From NCBI RefSeq assembly GCF_006442965.1, contig NZ_VFWX01000016.1:1-64000 (forward strand): 64,000 bases of DNA. The letters are read 5' to 3'. The stretch's first letter is position 1. Each line of letters begins with the position of its first letter. A model generated the notes under the pieces. It saw nothing but the letters and a program-made list of their open reading frames with translations, made no database searches and was not told the origin of the DNA. This stretch comes from Mesorhizobium sp. CU3. GTDB taxonomy: Bacteria > Pseudomonadota > Alphaproteobacteria > Rhizobiales > Rhizobiaceae. Positions 26,073-33,839 of this stretch are shown here, piece by piece. The position numbers were made by a program, and so were the translations under genes.

Positions 26073-26776
26073 GCAGGAAACGCACTGTCGTCCTGATCTC
26101 GGGGCGCGGCTCCAACATGACAGCACTCATCGCGGCGGCCAGCGACCCGGACTATCCGGCCGAGATCGTCGGCGTCATTTCCGACCGGGCGAATGCCGCC
26201 GGCCTCGGCATCGCGCAGTCGCGCGGCGTCGCCACGAAGGTGATCCAGCGCGCCGACCATCCGAGCAAGGACGCGCATGACGCCGCGATCGACGCGGCGC
26301 TCACCGGCTTCGGCGCCGAGATCGTCGCTCTGGCCGGTTATATGCGCATCCTCGGCCGTGGCCTGGTCGAGAAATGGCAAGGCCGTATGGTCAACATCCA
26401 CCCTGCCCTTTTGCCGGCCTTCAAGGGCCTGGACACGCATGCGCGGGCCTTGCGCGCGGGCGTGCGCATCCATGGCTGCTCGGTGCATTTCGTGACGCCC
26501 GAGATGGACGAAGGCCCGATCATCGCGCAGGCCGCCGTGCCGGTGATGGTCGGCGACAATGAGGACACGCTGGCCGCCCGCGTGCTGAAGGCGGAACACC
26601 GGCTCTATCCGCTGGCGCTCGGCCTCGTCGCCGAAGGCAAGGCGCGGATGGAAAAGGGCCACGCCGTGCTAGCGCATTTCGCCGACGACGCCGACAACGC
26701 CACCTCGGTGGTGATGGCGCCCGACCCGCTGCGCGAAGAGCGAGACCTAGAGCATTTGGCGCGGATCACGCCTTAA
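26069..26776 (+). CDS. purN: Phosphoribosylglycinamide formyltransferase
   Basis: A 235-residue GAR transformylase, third step of purine synthesis, using 10-formyl-tetrahydrofolate. ISGRGSNMTALI (10-21) and VNIHPALLPAFKG carry the conserved glycine loop and catalytic His, and VHFVTPEMDEGPII the catalytic Asp region. Somewhat longer at its C-terminus (~200 residues is usual) because of an extra tail after residue 205. Starts within the purM stop. Confidence 0.96.
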   Translation: MSRKRTVVLISGRGSNMTALIAAASDPDYPAEIVGVISDRANAAGLGIAQSRGVATKVIQRADHPSKDAHDAAIDAALTGFGAEIVALAGYMRILGRGLVEKWQGRMVNIHPALLPAFKGLDTHARALRAGVRIHGCSVHFVTPEMDEGPIIAQAAVPVMVGDNEDTLAARVLKAEHRLYPLALGLVAEGKARMEKGHAVLAHFADDADNATSVVMAPDPLREERDLEHLARITP

Positions 26777-26803
26777 GGGGCTGCTTTCAAAATCGGAGGC
26801 GAT

Positions 26804-27310
26804 ATGCGCGGCAAATCCGCCGTATTAGGCTTGCTCCTGGTATCTACAATCGTCGCCACAACGCCGGGTGCAGCGGTGGCGGAGCAGTCAGGTTCGTGGA
26901 CGGTCACCGGCAAGTGCAAAAGGCTGATTGTCAGAAACGAGAAACTAACCGAAGCCTGCACAGGCGAAGTGACGCAGATAAGGAATGCCGACGGCACGGT
27001 CACCTTCCGGTTTTCGGACGGTCGGAATTGGCTCCTGTTTCGCGGCAAGCAGGCAAGCATCAGACTGCTACGTGGCTACAAGACCGTTATCGACTTGGAT
27101 GGCGTTGCTTTTGGAAAGATCGGCGCCGAACCCTTGTTTCAAGAGTTGGCCAGTGCCGCTTGCAATTACGCCGCTCCCTACCGGGGTGAGGCCTACATAA
27201 GCTGCAGCGCGATCTTAAATTTTCAGATGTGGGCCGCCACCATTGAAACAGACGGCCGACTTCCAATACCCGACAACGAATACATCCCGCCAACCCTGTC
27301 GGCGCCCTGA
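26804..27310 (+). CDS. Secreted protein of unknown function
   Basis: A 168-residue exported protein starting right after GGAGGCGAT. Its signal peptide runs to AAVAEQ (about residue 27). The mature part (GSWTVTGKCKRLIV, TFRFSDGRNWLLFRG, AACNYAAPYRGEAYISCSAI) is beta-rich with several Cys. No known family seen. It stops 10 bases before the phosphatase gene on the same strand. Confidence 0.72.
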   Translation: MRGKSAVLGLLLVSTIVATTPGAAVAEQSGSWTVTGKCKRLIVRNEKLTEACTGEVTQIRNADGTVTFRFSDGRNWLLFRGKQASIRLLRGYKTVIDLDGVAFGKIGAEPLFQELASAACNYAAPYRGEAYISCSAILNFQMWAATIETDGRLPIPDNEYIPPTLSAP

Positions 27311-27320
27311 GCCTATGTGA

Positions 27321-27830
27321 ATGAAACAGCTGCTCATCCTGCGCCACGCCAAGTCGAGTTGGGACGATTCTTCCCTGGCCGATTTCGACCGGCCGCTCGG
27401 GCTACGCGGGCAAAAGACCGCGCCGTTGATGGGGTGCGAGTTGGCGCGGCGCGGCTGGCTGCCGGATCTGGCGCTGGTGTCGCCGGCGTTGCGCACCCGC
27501 GATACTTGGCGGCTGGTTTCGACGGAGTTGCCCAAGCATGTGCCGGCGCAGTTCGCCGAGGAGCTTTACGAGGCGGCGGTCGGGATGATCCTGGCACGCA
27601 TACGGCAGGCCAAAGCGGAGAGCCTGCTGGTGATCGGCCACAATCCCGGCCTGCAGCATTTTGCGCTACGGCTGGCCGGCGCGGGGTCGGACGAAAGCGT
27701 GTTCAAGACCATCGAGGCGAAATTCCCGACGGCAGCGCTTGCGCGGTTCACGGTCGTGGGCGATTGGGCGGAGCTCGATTTCGGCGGAGCGCGGCTGACG
27801 CATTGCATCAGGCCGAAGGATCTGGGATAG
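27321..27830 (+). CDS. SixA-like histidine phosphatase
   Basis: A 169-residue histidine phosphatase-superfamily protein. The phosphohistidine-forming RHA motif (LILRHAKSSW) lies at residues 4-13, with downstream RTRDTW and the second catalytic His in VIGHNPGLQH. SixA removes phosphate from phosphohistidine in HPt domains (ArcB in E. coli) and may act here on a phosphorelay. A 9-base-pair hairpin follows the gene. Confidence 0.88.
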   Translation: MKQLLILRHAKSSWDDSSLADFDRPLGLRGQKTAPLMGCELARRGWLPDLALVSPALRTRDTWRLVSTELPKHVPAQFAEELYEAAVGMILARIRQAKAESLLVIGHNPGLQHFALRLAGAGSDESVFKTIEAKFPTAALARFTVVGDWAELDFGGARLTHCIRPKDLG

Positions 27831-27853
27831 GCGCCGACGCGCCCAAACGCGAA

Positions 27854-27874
27854 GCGGCGGGTCTGACCCGCCGC
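27854..27874. terminator. Hairpin between convergent genes
   Basis: GCGGCGGGT, a CTG loop, ACCCGCCGC. It lies 24 bases after the phosphatase stop and 24 bases before the end of the first DUF680 gene. No clear T-tract follows on either strand, so terminator function is inferred from the convergent position. Confidence 0.45.
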
Positions 27875-27897
27875 CTGAGCATTCCAAGTGCGAAAAA

Positions 27898-28170
27898 TCA
27901 ATTGCCCCAATTGCCCTGACCTGGGGTCGGCCAGGCCTTGGAACCGGCGGCGCCGGTCGTCATATCGGTGTCGACATTGGCTGGCTTGGCCATTTCATGC
28001 TTGCCGACCGAAGCCGTGTAGGCCCGGTCGACATTGACAGTCGGCTGGCTGTTGGCATCGGGATCATAATGGTCGCTGCCGGCGAAGGCGGTACCCATGG
28101 CGAGAAGCATTGCGGTAGCGGTGAGAGCGATCCTTGTCACGTTCGTTGTCCTTGTTGCTAGTCGTTTCAT
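27898..28170 (-). CDS. DUF680-type secreted protein, paralogue 1
   Basis: A 90-residue exported protein. Its signal peptide (ALTATAMLLAMGTAFA) is followed by the family's GSDHYDPDANSQP motif, then a Val/Asp segment and a C-terminal QGNWGN. It is the most divergent of four tandem paralogues on the minus strand (28418, 28681, 28968 follow upstream) and has an extra N-terminal extension of about 12 residues. The family is DUF680 (unknown function), common in Mesorhizobium. Confidence 0.78.
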   Translation of the reverse strand: MKRLATRTTNVTRIALTATAMLLAMGTAFAGSDHYDPDANSQPTVNVDRAYTASVGKHEMAKPANVDTDMTTGAAGSKAWPTPGQGNWGN

Positions 28171-28360
28171 TGCGGCGGCCCTTGGGAGGATGGCTCCGCT
28201 GCCGACAAGACCCGCGGCGTCCGGGATTTATTCCCGGGCAGGTCCGCTTTTCGAGCGGCCGCGGCAGCGTCAGCTCACATCTCGCCCATAAAAAGACAAA
28301 CGATTACAAATGCTTGTGATACAAATACTCGTGAAACCGATTTGATGTCGCCCGGTTCCA

Positions 28361-28395
28361 CAAAAGCAGAGCGGCGGGACAAGCCCGCCGCTTTG
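28361..28395 (-). terminator. Intrinsic terminator after DUF680 paralogue 2
   Basis: On the minus strand the stem GCGGCGGG...CCCGCCGC (arms 28371-28378 and 28384-28391) is followed by TCTGCTTTTG. It sits 27 bases beyond the stop of the 28418 gene, so the upstream DUF680 genes probably end here, apart from the first paralogue downstream of it. Confidence 0.65.
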
Positions 28396-28417
28396 AGGTC
28401 TGTTTGAACAGAACCGT

Positions 28418-28624
28418 TTAGTGGTTGCCGAACAGGTCGTGGTTGGCGCCCGCGACGACCGGCTTCTGAGCGTCCGCATCCGACTTCTTGATCGAAGCGG
28501 TGAACGAGGTATCGACCGAGGCGGCTGGTTGGTTGTTGTTGGACGGGTCGTAGTGGTCCGAGCCGGCGAAAGCGGCGCCGGTGGCAACGAGCAGAGCGGC
28601 GGCGGTAAGAGCGATCTTGGTCAT
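28418..28624 (-). CDS. DUF680-type secreted protein, paralogue 2
   Basis: A 68-residue exported protein. Signal peptide and first mature residues (TKIALTAAALLVATGAAFA, then GSDHYDP) are identical or nearly so to paralogues 3 and 4. The middle differs and lacks the KFEQRDL block of those two; it ends in HDLFGNH. The start ATG has GGAGTAACTGAA upstream, a leader shared with its neighbours. Confidence 0.82.
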   Translation of the reverse strand: MTKIALTAAALLVATGAAFAGSDHYDPSNNNQPAASVDTSFTASIKKSDADAQKPVVAGANHDLFGNH

Positions 28625-28680
28625 TTCAGTTACTCCAGATTTGAGGTTGATGGTCAGTTCTGGTCAGGACAGGAACCGAG

Positions 28681-28914
28681 TCAGTGGTTGCCCCAGATGC
28701 CCTGGCCGGATTCCGGCTGGTTCTGGGCAGGCGTGATCTTGAGGTCGCGCTGCTCGAACTTGCGGATCGAGCCAGTGACGGTGCGGTCGACATTGTCCGA
28801 GGACTGCGTGACGGCCTGCTGGTTGTTGTTGGCCGGGTCATAGTGATCCGAGCCGGCGAAAGCAGCGCCCGTGGCAACGAGCAGGGCAGCGGCGGTAAGA
28901 GCGATCTTGGTCAT
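28681..28914 (-). CDS. DUF680-type secreted protein, paralogue 3
   Basis: A 77-residue exported protein with the shared signal peptide and GSDHYDPANNNQ, then a variable Gln/Ser segment, a TGSIRKFEQRDLKITP block and the C-terminus GQGIWGNH. The C-terminal half almost matches paralogue 4. Mature size about 57 residues. The Shine-Dalgarno GGAGTAACTGAA is shared across the array. Confidence 0.83.
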   Translation of the reverse strand: MTKIALTAAALLVATGAAFAGSDHYDPANNNQQAVTQSSDNVDRTVTGSIRKFEQRDLKITPAQNQPESGQGIWGNH

Positions 28915-28967
28915 TTCAGTTACTCCGGATTCGAGTTTGTTGGTCTGTGGGTCAGGATGGGGCCGGC

Positions 28968-29198
28968 TTAGCGACCCCAGATGCCCTGGCCGGATTCAGG
29001 CTGGTTCTGAGCAGGCGCGATGTGGAGGTCGCGCTGTTCGAACTTGCGGATCGAGCCGGTGATCGAATGGTCGACATTGCCAGCAGGGGCGGAAACGGCC
29101 GGCTGGTTGGCATTGGGGTCAAAATGGTCGGAACCGGCGAAAGCAGCGCCCGTGGCAACCAGAAGGGCAGCGGCAGCGGTAAGAGCGATTTTGGTCAT
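28968..29198 (-). CDS. DUF680-type secreted protein, paralogue 4
   Basis: A 76-residue exported protein, the first gene of the array in transcription order. It shares the signal peptide with one added Ala, then GSDHFDPNANQP and the TGSIRKFEQRDLHIAP block, ending GQGIWGR. Its promoter region (29199-29668) is shared with a divergent two-component system and carries two palindromes. Confidence 0.83.
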   Translation of the reverse strand: MTKIALTAAAALLVATGAAFAGSDHFDPNANQPAVSAPAGNVDHSITGSIRKFEQRDLHIAPAQNQPESGQGIWGR

Positions 29199-29321
29199 TT
29201 TAAGTACTCCAGATTCTAAAAGTCTTGTCCGTCTAGTGGCGTGCCTTGATGGAAATTCGCGTCGCTCGGACCACCCCGAAATGGGTCTGCCCTGCTGCTG
29301 GTTCCAATCACGAAAATGTGT

Positions 29322-29340
29322 GAACCGAACCGTTCGGTTC
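29322..29340. promoter_or_regulatory. Palindrome site 1 between DUF680 array and two-component system
   Basis: GAACCGAAC-C-GTTCGGTTC, a 19-base site with 9-base arms around one central base. Its reverse complement is almost the second site at 29481. The form resembles TetR-family operators, but no TetR gene is in the window. The bound regulator is unknown. Confidence 0.75.
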
Positions 29341-29480
29341 GATCTTGAAATTACGTGAACGACGCGGCGGCCACATTCTTCTTGTTTGATATCAAATACT
29401 TAAAATGAGACTGCGCGATATCACGGCTGATTTCAGTGCACCGTCGTTCACCGGAGTTACACGAACCGTCAACATAAATT

Positions 29481-29499
29481 GAACCGAACGGTTCGGTTT
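29481..29499. promoter_or_regulatory. Palindrome site 2 between DUF680 array and two-component system
   Basis: GAACCGAAC-G-GTTCGGTTT, one mismatch from a perfect palindrome in its outer base. It has the complementary central base to site 1, and centres lie 159 bases apart. A degenerate half-site CGAACCGT lies at about 29462. Paired identical operators suggest strong or looped repression, which is inference. Confidence 0.75.
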
Positions 29500-29668
29500 T
29501 ATCGCTTGTCCGACCGATGAGGCTGCTCGACAGCCGCCCTGCCCTCTTTGGGGCCAGTGTTTGCCATGCGGGCGGATCGATACTATCGGTTGCTTCGAGG
29601 GGCCAATCAGGGTGCTGCCCGCCGCATGCGGCGAAGCCGACGCCATCGAGGGAGGACAGCGACGGACG

Positions 29669-30337
29669 ATGCGGCTGTTGCTTGTCGAGGACAATCGCGA
29701 ACTGGCCGATTGGCTGGGCAAGACGCTGCGCCAGGCGAGCTATGTCGTCGACGTCGTGCATGACGGCGAGGATGTCGAGCATGCGCTTGCCGCCGGCGAC
29801 CACGCTTTGATCATCCTTGACCTGGCCCTGCCCCGCATGGGCGGCATGGAGGTGCTGAAGCGGCTGCGCGCCCGCGGCAATGCCGTGCCGGTGATCGTGC
29901 TTACCGCCAATGCCAGCCTCGACGGCCGGGTCAAGGGACTCAACGAGGGCGCCGACGACTATCTGGCCAAACCCTTCCAGATCGAGGAACTGGAGGCGCG
30001 CATCCGCGTCCAGCTGCGCCGCGCCAACGACCGCACCGCGCCGGTCATCGCCTGCGGCGATCTCGTCTTCGACACCAACACGCGGCTGTTCTCGCTTTCA
30101 GGCGAAGCGCTGTCGCTGACGCCGCGCGAACATGCGGTGCTGGAGCAGTTGGTCGTCAAGGCCGGGCGCACGGTGAGCAAGGCGCAGTTGTCGGCGGCGA
30201 TCTACGACTTCGAGACCGACGCGGACCTGAGCGCCATCGAGATCTATGTGCATCGCCTGCGCAAGAAGCTTGAGGGATCGCGGGTTCAGATCGCCACCTT
30301 GCGCGGCCTCGGCTATCTGTTGCGCCATGAAGATTAG
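29669..30337 (+). CDS. OmpR-family response regulator, TctD-like
   Basis: A 222-residue response regulator. The receiver domain has EDN (7-9), the phospho-acceptor Asp 51 in ILDLALP and Lys in LAKPF; the winged-helix DNA-binding domain (RVSKAQLS-type ... SAIEIYVHRLRKKLEG, GLGYLLR) fills the rest. It overlaps the sensor kinase start by 11 bases. The long open frame upstream of the chosen ATG is not conserved in pattern. Confidence 0.93.
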   Translation: MRLLLVEDNRELADWLGKTLRQASYVVDVVHDGEDVEHALAAGDHALIILDLALPRMGGMEVLKRLRARGNAVPVIVLTANASLDGRVKGLNEGADDYLAKPFQIEELEARIRVQLRRANDRTAPVIACGDLVFDTNTRLFSLSGEALSLTPREHAVLEQLVVKAGRTVSKAQLSAAIYDFETDADLSAIEIYVHRLRKKLEGSRVQIATLRGLGYLLRHED

Positions 30338-31679
30338 CAGCCTTCGCCTGCAATTGCTGGCTTGGGTGGTGCTGCCGCTGGCAGCATTGGCCGCTGTCAA
30401 TTTGTGGACCAGCCAGCGCAATGCGCTGGCGACGGCCGATCTCGTCACCGACCGCATGCTGGTCGGCTCGGCGCGCGCCATCTCCGAGCAGGTTGCAATG
30501 GTCGACGGCACGCTCGACGCCACGGTGCCGCCGGCGGCGATCGAAATGTTCGACACCGGCGACCGCGACAGCGTCTATTACCGCGTCGAGACGGCGAACG
30601 GCCGGCTGCTGACGGGCTATCCCGATCTGCCTCAAGCGCCGGCGCGCGGCAGTCTCGAGGCGCCGTACCGCGATCACCCGCTGCGCCTCGCGACGCTCAG
30701 CCATGCGGTGATCGGCGCCGGCGCGGATTCGCCGATCAGGGTCACCGTCGGCGTGACGCTTGCCGGGCATGACGCCATGGTCAAGCGCCTTTGGCTCAGC
30801 GCCTTTGCCCAGCAATTGGCCCTGGTCGTGATTGCCGGCGTGTTCGTGCTGCTTGGGTTGCGCCGCGGGCTGGCGCCGCTGATCCGGCTACGCGACGCGG
30901 TGCGCTCGCGCAGCCGCAGCGATCTCGAGCCGGTCGAGATCGCGGGCGCGCAAAGCGAGATCCGCCCGCTGATCGAGGCGCTCAACGCCTATATGGAACG
31001 CGTGCGCGGGCAGATGGCGGCGCAGCGCCGCTTCATCGCCAATGCGGCGCATCAGTTGCGCACGCCGCTGGCGCTGCTTTCCACGCAGGCGAGCTATGCC
31101 TTGCGGGAAAACGCCGCCGACCAGCGCCAGCAAGCGCTGGTGGCGCTGCAGGCAAGCTCCGGCAAGCTGGCGCGGCTGGCCGAACAATTGCTCACGCTGT
31201 CGCGCGCCGAGCCCGGCAGCCGGCGGCCGCGCGCCGACTTAGTCGACCTCACCGAAGCCGCCCGCCATGTGCTGGAAGCCCAGGCGCCCACCGCGATCAA
31301 AAGCGGCATCGACCTCGGCCTGGAGGAAACCGGACCGGTGCCGGTGACAGGCGACGGCACGATGCTGCGCGAGATGATCGTCAACCTGGTGGACAACGCG
31401 CTGCGCTACACGCCGGCCGGAGGCAGCGTCACCGTCAAGCTGGCGGCGATCGATGGCGAAGCCCTGCTCACGGTCACCGACAGCGGTCCGGGCATTCCGG
31501 CAGAAGAGTGCGAGCATGTCTTCGAGCGCTTCTACCGCCTCGCCGGCTCAGCTGAGGACGGCAGTGGCCTCGGTCTCGCCATCGTGCGCGAGGTGGTCGA
31601 AAATGCCGGTGGCAGCGTCACGCTGGGCGACGCTGCCACGGGCGGACTGAAGGTTGAGGTGCGGCTGCCGCTGGCTTGA
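30327..31679 (+). CDS. Sensor histidine kinase with 2CSK_N-type sensor, TctE/QseC-like
   Basis: A 450-residue membrane kinase. The first span lies at about residues 8-27, a periplasmic sensor segment of about 125 residues follows, the second span is at about 159-178, then HAMP-like residues and the dimerisation/phospho-acceptor site FIANAAHQLRTPL (His 242). ATPase boxes are N (NLVDNALRYTPAGG), G1 (VTDSGPGIP) and G2 (GSGLGLAIV). TctE-type kinases often sense carboxylates; that is not shown here. It phosphorylates the 29669 regulator. Confidence 0.92.
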   Translation: MKISSLRLQLLAWVVLPLAALAAVNLWTSQRNALATADLVTDRMLVGSARAISEQVAMVDGTLDATVPPAAIEMFDTGDRDSVYYRVETANGRLLTGYPDLPQAPARGSLEAPYRDHPLRLATLSHAVIGAGADSPIRVTVGVTLAGHDAMVKRLWLSAFAQQLALVVIAGVFVLLGLRRGLAPLIRLRDAVRSRSRSDLEPVEIAGAQSEIRPLIEALNAYMERVRGQMAAQRRFIANAAHQLRTPLALLSTQASYALRENAADQRQQALVALQASSGKLARLAEQLLTLSRAEPGSRRPRADLVDLTEAARHVLEAQAPTAIKSGIDLGLEETGPVPVTGDGTMLREMIVNLVDNALRYTPAGGSVTVKLAAIDGEALLTVTDSGPGIPAEECEHVFERFYRLAGSAEDGSGLGLAIVREVVENAGGSVTLGDAATGGLKVEVRLPLA

Positions 31680-31685
31680 GGAACT

Positions 31686-31847
31686 TCATGCGCCGGAGCG
31701 TGACTTGGCGGCGATCGCGTTGATGTGCTTAGAAAGATTTCGACGCACCTGCTCGGCCGTCAGAAGTTTCTCCGGATGGGCGCGCGCGTCCTGCATCGTT
31801 GGCAAGACTTCCTCGCGCAGCCAAGTCTCGCATGATTGTGTCGTCAT
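31686..31847 (-). pseudogene. C-terminal antitoxin-like fragment (ParD/RelB type)
   Basis: A 53-codon frame on the minus strand, convergent with the kinase stop. It reads ETWLREEVLPTMQDARAHPE then LLTAEQVRRNLSKHI, like the toxin-binding C-terminal half of many rhizobial ParD/RelB-type antitoxins. The N-terminal ribbon-helix-helix is absent (a stop precedes the ATG) and no toxin gene is next to it. Probably a remnant; could also be a short real gene. Confidence 0.4.
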
Positions 31848-31935
31848 TGCCCGTCATAGCAAACCGCAGGACTTTGTCATAACCTCTACCAAAGCAACGG
31901 ATCTCGCACACCGATTTGCATGATCTGCAGAATGA

Positions 31936-32811
31936 TCACGCCCCCTGCTCGTTGAACGGCGCCGGGCGCCACTTCACCACATAGTTCTCGAAGCGGGTGA
32001 TCAGGAACTCCACCACCAGCGCCATCACCGCAAGGATGATCATGGCGGCGAAGACGCCGTTGGCGTTGAAAGCGCCCTGCGCGGTCGAGATCAGAAGGCC
32101 CATGCCTTGCTTGGCGCCGAGGAATTCGCCGACCACTGCGCCGACCAGCGCGAAGCCGAACGAGACATGCAGCGAGGCGAGGATCCAGCTCATTGCCGAC
32201 GGGATGATGACCGAGGTGGTGATCTGGAACGGCGAGGCACCGAGGATCTGGGCATTGGCGATCATCGCCCTGTCGGCCTCGCGCACCCCCTGGAAGGCGT
32301 TGGCGAAGACGACGAAGAACACCATGACCACGGCCAGCGCCACTTTCGAGGCCATGCCCAGCCCAAGCGCAATGATGAACACCGAGCCCAGCACCACCCG
32401 AGGCACCGAATTGGCGATCTTGATGTAGATCGAAAAGACGTCGGCCAAGAGCTTGTTGCGGCCAAGCACGATGCCGGCGGCAATGCCGCCCAGGGCACCG
32501 ATCACGAAGCCGAGGAAGGTTTCCTCCAGTGTCACATAGATCTGCAGCCAGAGCGGCCCCTGCGAGGTGCCCTCCGTCACCCAGGACCAGATCTGCTCCC
32601 AGATGCCCGACGGGCTGGCGAAGAAGAACGGGTCGATGATGTTGTAATCGGCGCCGAGTTCCCAAAGGCCGAGGAGGGCCACGAGGATGGCGAGCCGCAG
32701 GCCGATGACGAGCGTGTGGCGCTTGCGCAGCCGCGCCCTCGCCTGCGCCTCGGCGACGACGATCGAGGTGGCGCGGGCGGCTGCCTGTTCGGTTGGAGAG
32801 ATGGCGGTCAT
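31936..32811 (-). CDS. ABC importer permease, SsuC/TauC family
   Basis: A 291-residue inner-membrane permease with about six spans (the first, VIGLRLAILVALLGLWELG, at 35-53) and the EAA-like region ANAQILGASPFQITTSVIIP. It is the last gene of a three-gene minus-strand importer after the ATPase (gap 13 bases). These families move sulfonates, nitrate or thiamine precursors; no substrate is given by this sequence. Confidence 0.92.
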   Translation of the reverse strand: MTAISPTEQAAARATSIVVAEAQARARLRKRHTLVIGLRLAILVALLGLWELGADYNIIDPFFFASPSGIWEQIWSWVTEGTSQGPLWLQIYVTLEETFLGFVIGALGGIAAGIVLGRNKLLADVFSIYIKIANSVPRVVLGSVFIIALGLGMASKVALAVVMVFFVVFANAFQGVREADRAMIANAQILGASPFQITTSVIIPSAMSWILASLHVSFGFALVGAVVGEFLGAKQGMGLLISTAQGAFNANGVFAAMIILAVMALVVEFLITRFENYVVKWRPAPFNEQGA

Positions 32812-32824
32812 GCTGTTTCCTCCC

Positions 32825-33679
32825 TCAATGGCTCGCCTGCAGGCCCTGACTCTGACCGAGCTGCACTTCCTCGCGCAGGTCGTTCCAGATCACCTTGGCG
32901 ATCTCGATGAATTTCGGGTCGTAGCGGATGTCGGCCATGACGCGCGGGCGCGGCAGGTCGATGCGGTAGACGCTCTTGACCGTGCCGGGGCCGGCGGTGA
33001 GCACATAGACCTTGTCGGCCAGCGCCACGGCTTCCTCGAGATCATGGGTGACGAAGACGACCGAGGCTTTCTGATCCGACCAGAGGCCAAGCAGTTCATC
33101 CTGCATGGCGGTGCGGGTCTGCATGTCGAGCGCGCTGAACGGCTCGTCCATCAACAGGATCTTCGGCTGGTTTATGAAGGTCTGCGCCAACGCGACGCGC
33201 TTGCGCATGCCGCCCGAAAGCTGGTGCGGATAGTGCTTTTCGAAGCGGGCAAGGCCGACGCGGGCGATCCAGTCGCGCGCCTTGTCATAGGCTTGCGCCT
33301 TCGGCGTGCCGCGAAACAGCGGCCCGGCGGCGACATTGTCGATGACGCTGCGCCAGGGAAACAGCGCGTCGGCCTGGAAGACGAAGCCGATGTCGCGGCT
33401 GATGTCGGTGACCGGATTGCCCATGACGCGGACATTGCCGGTGGTGGGCCTGAGCAACCCGGTGACGAGGTTGAGCGTCGTCGACTTGCCGCAGCCGGTC
33501 GGCCCGACGACGCAGGCGAACTCGCCTCGCGCCACCGTCATGGTGAAATCGCGGATCGCCGTCATCATGTGGCCGTCGGGCGTAACGAAGCGCAGCGTCA
33601 CATCATCGATGGCGATGGCGGCATCGGCCGGCGGCGCGGCGTGAGACAATTTCTCGGCCGCCATGGTCTGCAACTGCAT
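32825..33679 (-). CDS. ABC importer ATPase, SsuB/TauB family
   Basis: A 284-residue ATP-binding protein. Walker A GPTGCGKST, Q-loop VFQADALFPW, signature LSGGMRKRVALA, Walker B LLMDEPFSALD and switch FVTHDLEEA are all intact. The start has GGAG six bases upstream (33679); the longer frame upstream is not used. It lies 160 bases downstream of the binding-protein gene stop. Confidence 0.93.
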   Translation of the reverse strand: MQLQTMAAEKLSHAAPPADAAIAIDDVTLRFVTPDGHMMTAIRDFTMTVARGEFACVVGPTGCGKSTTLNLVTGLLRPTTGNVRVMGNPVTDISRDIGFVFQADALFPWRSVIDNVAAGPLFRGTPKAQAYDKARDWIARVGLARFEKHYPHQLSGGMRKRVALAQTFINQPKILLMDEPFSALDMQTRTAMQDELLGLWSDQKASVVFVTHDLEEAVALADKVYVLTAGPGTVKSVYRIDLPRPRVMADIRYDPKFIEIAKVIWNDLREEVQLGQSQGLQASH

Positions 33680-33839
33680 GGCATACTCCTGTCGCGGTGT
33701 GCGGGATGTGCGCGGCTTAAGCTGTTGGGCTCGTAGGGCCCGGCATCCGGAAACGCGCCGCTGCCAGATTGATTCAGGCAAGCGGCGCAAGCTGTTGTTT
33801 TTCAACAGGCGACGGAAGACCCGCGCCCGTCACGCAAGG

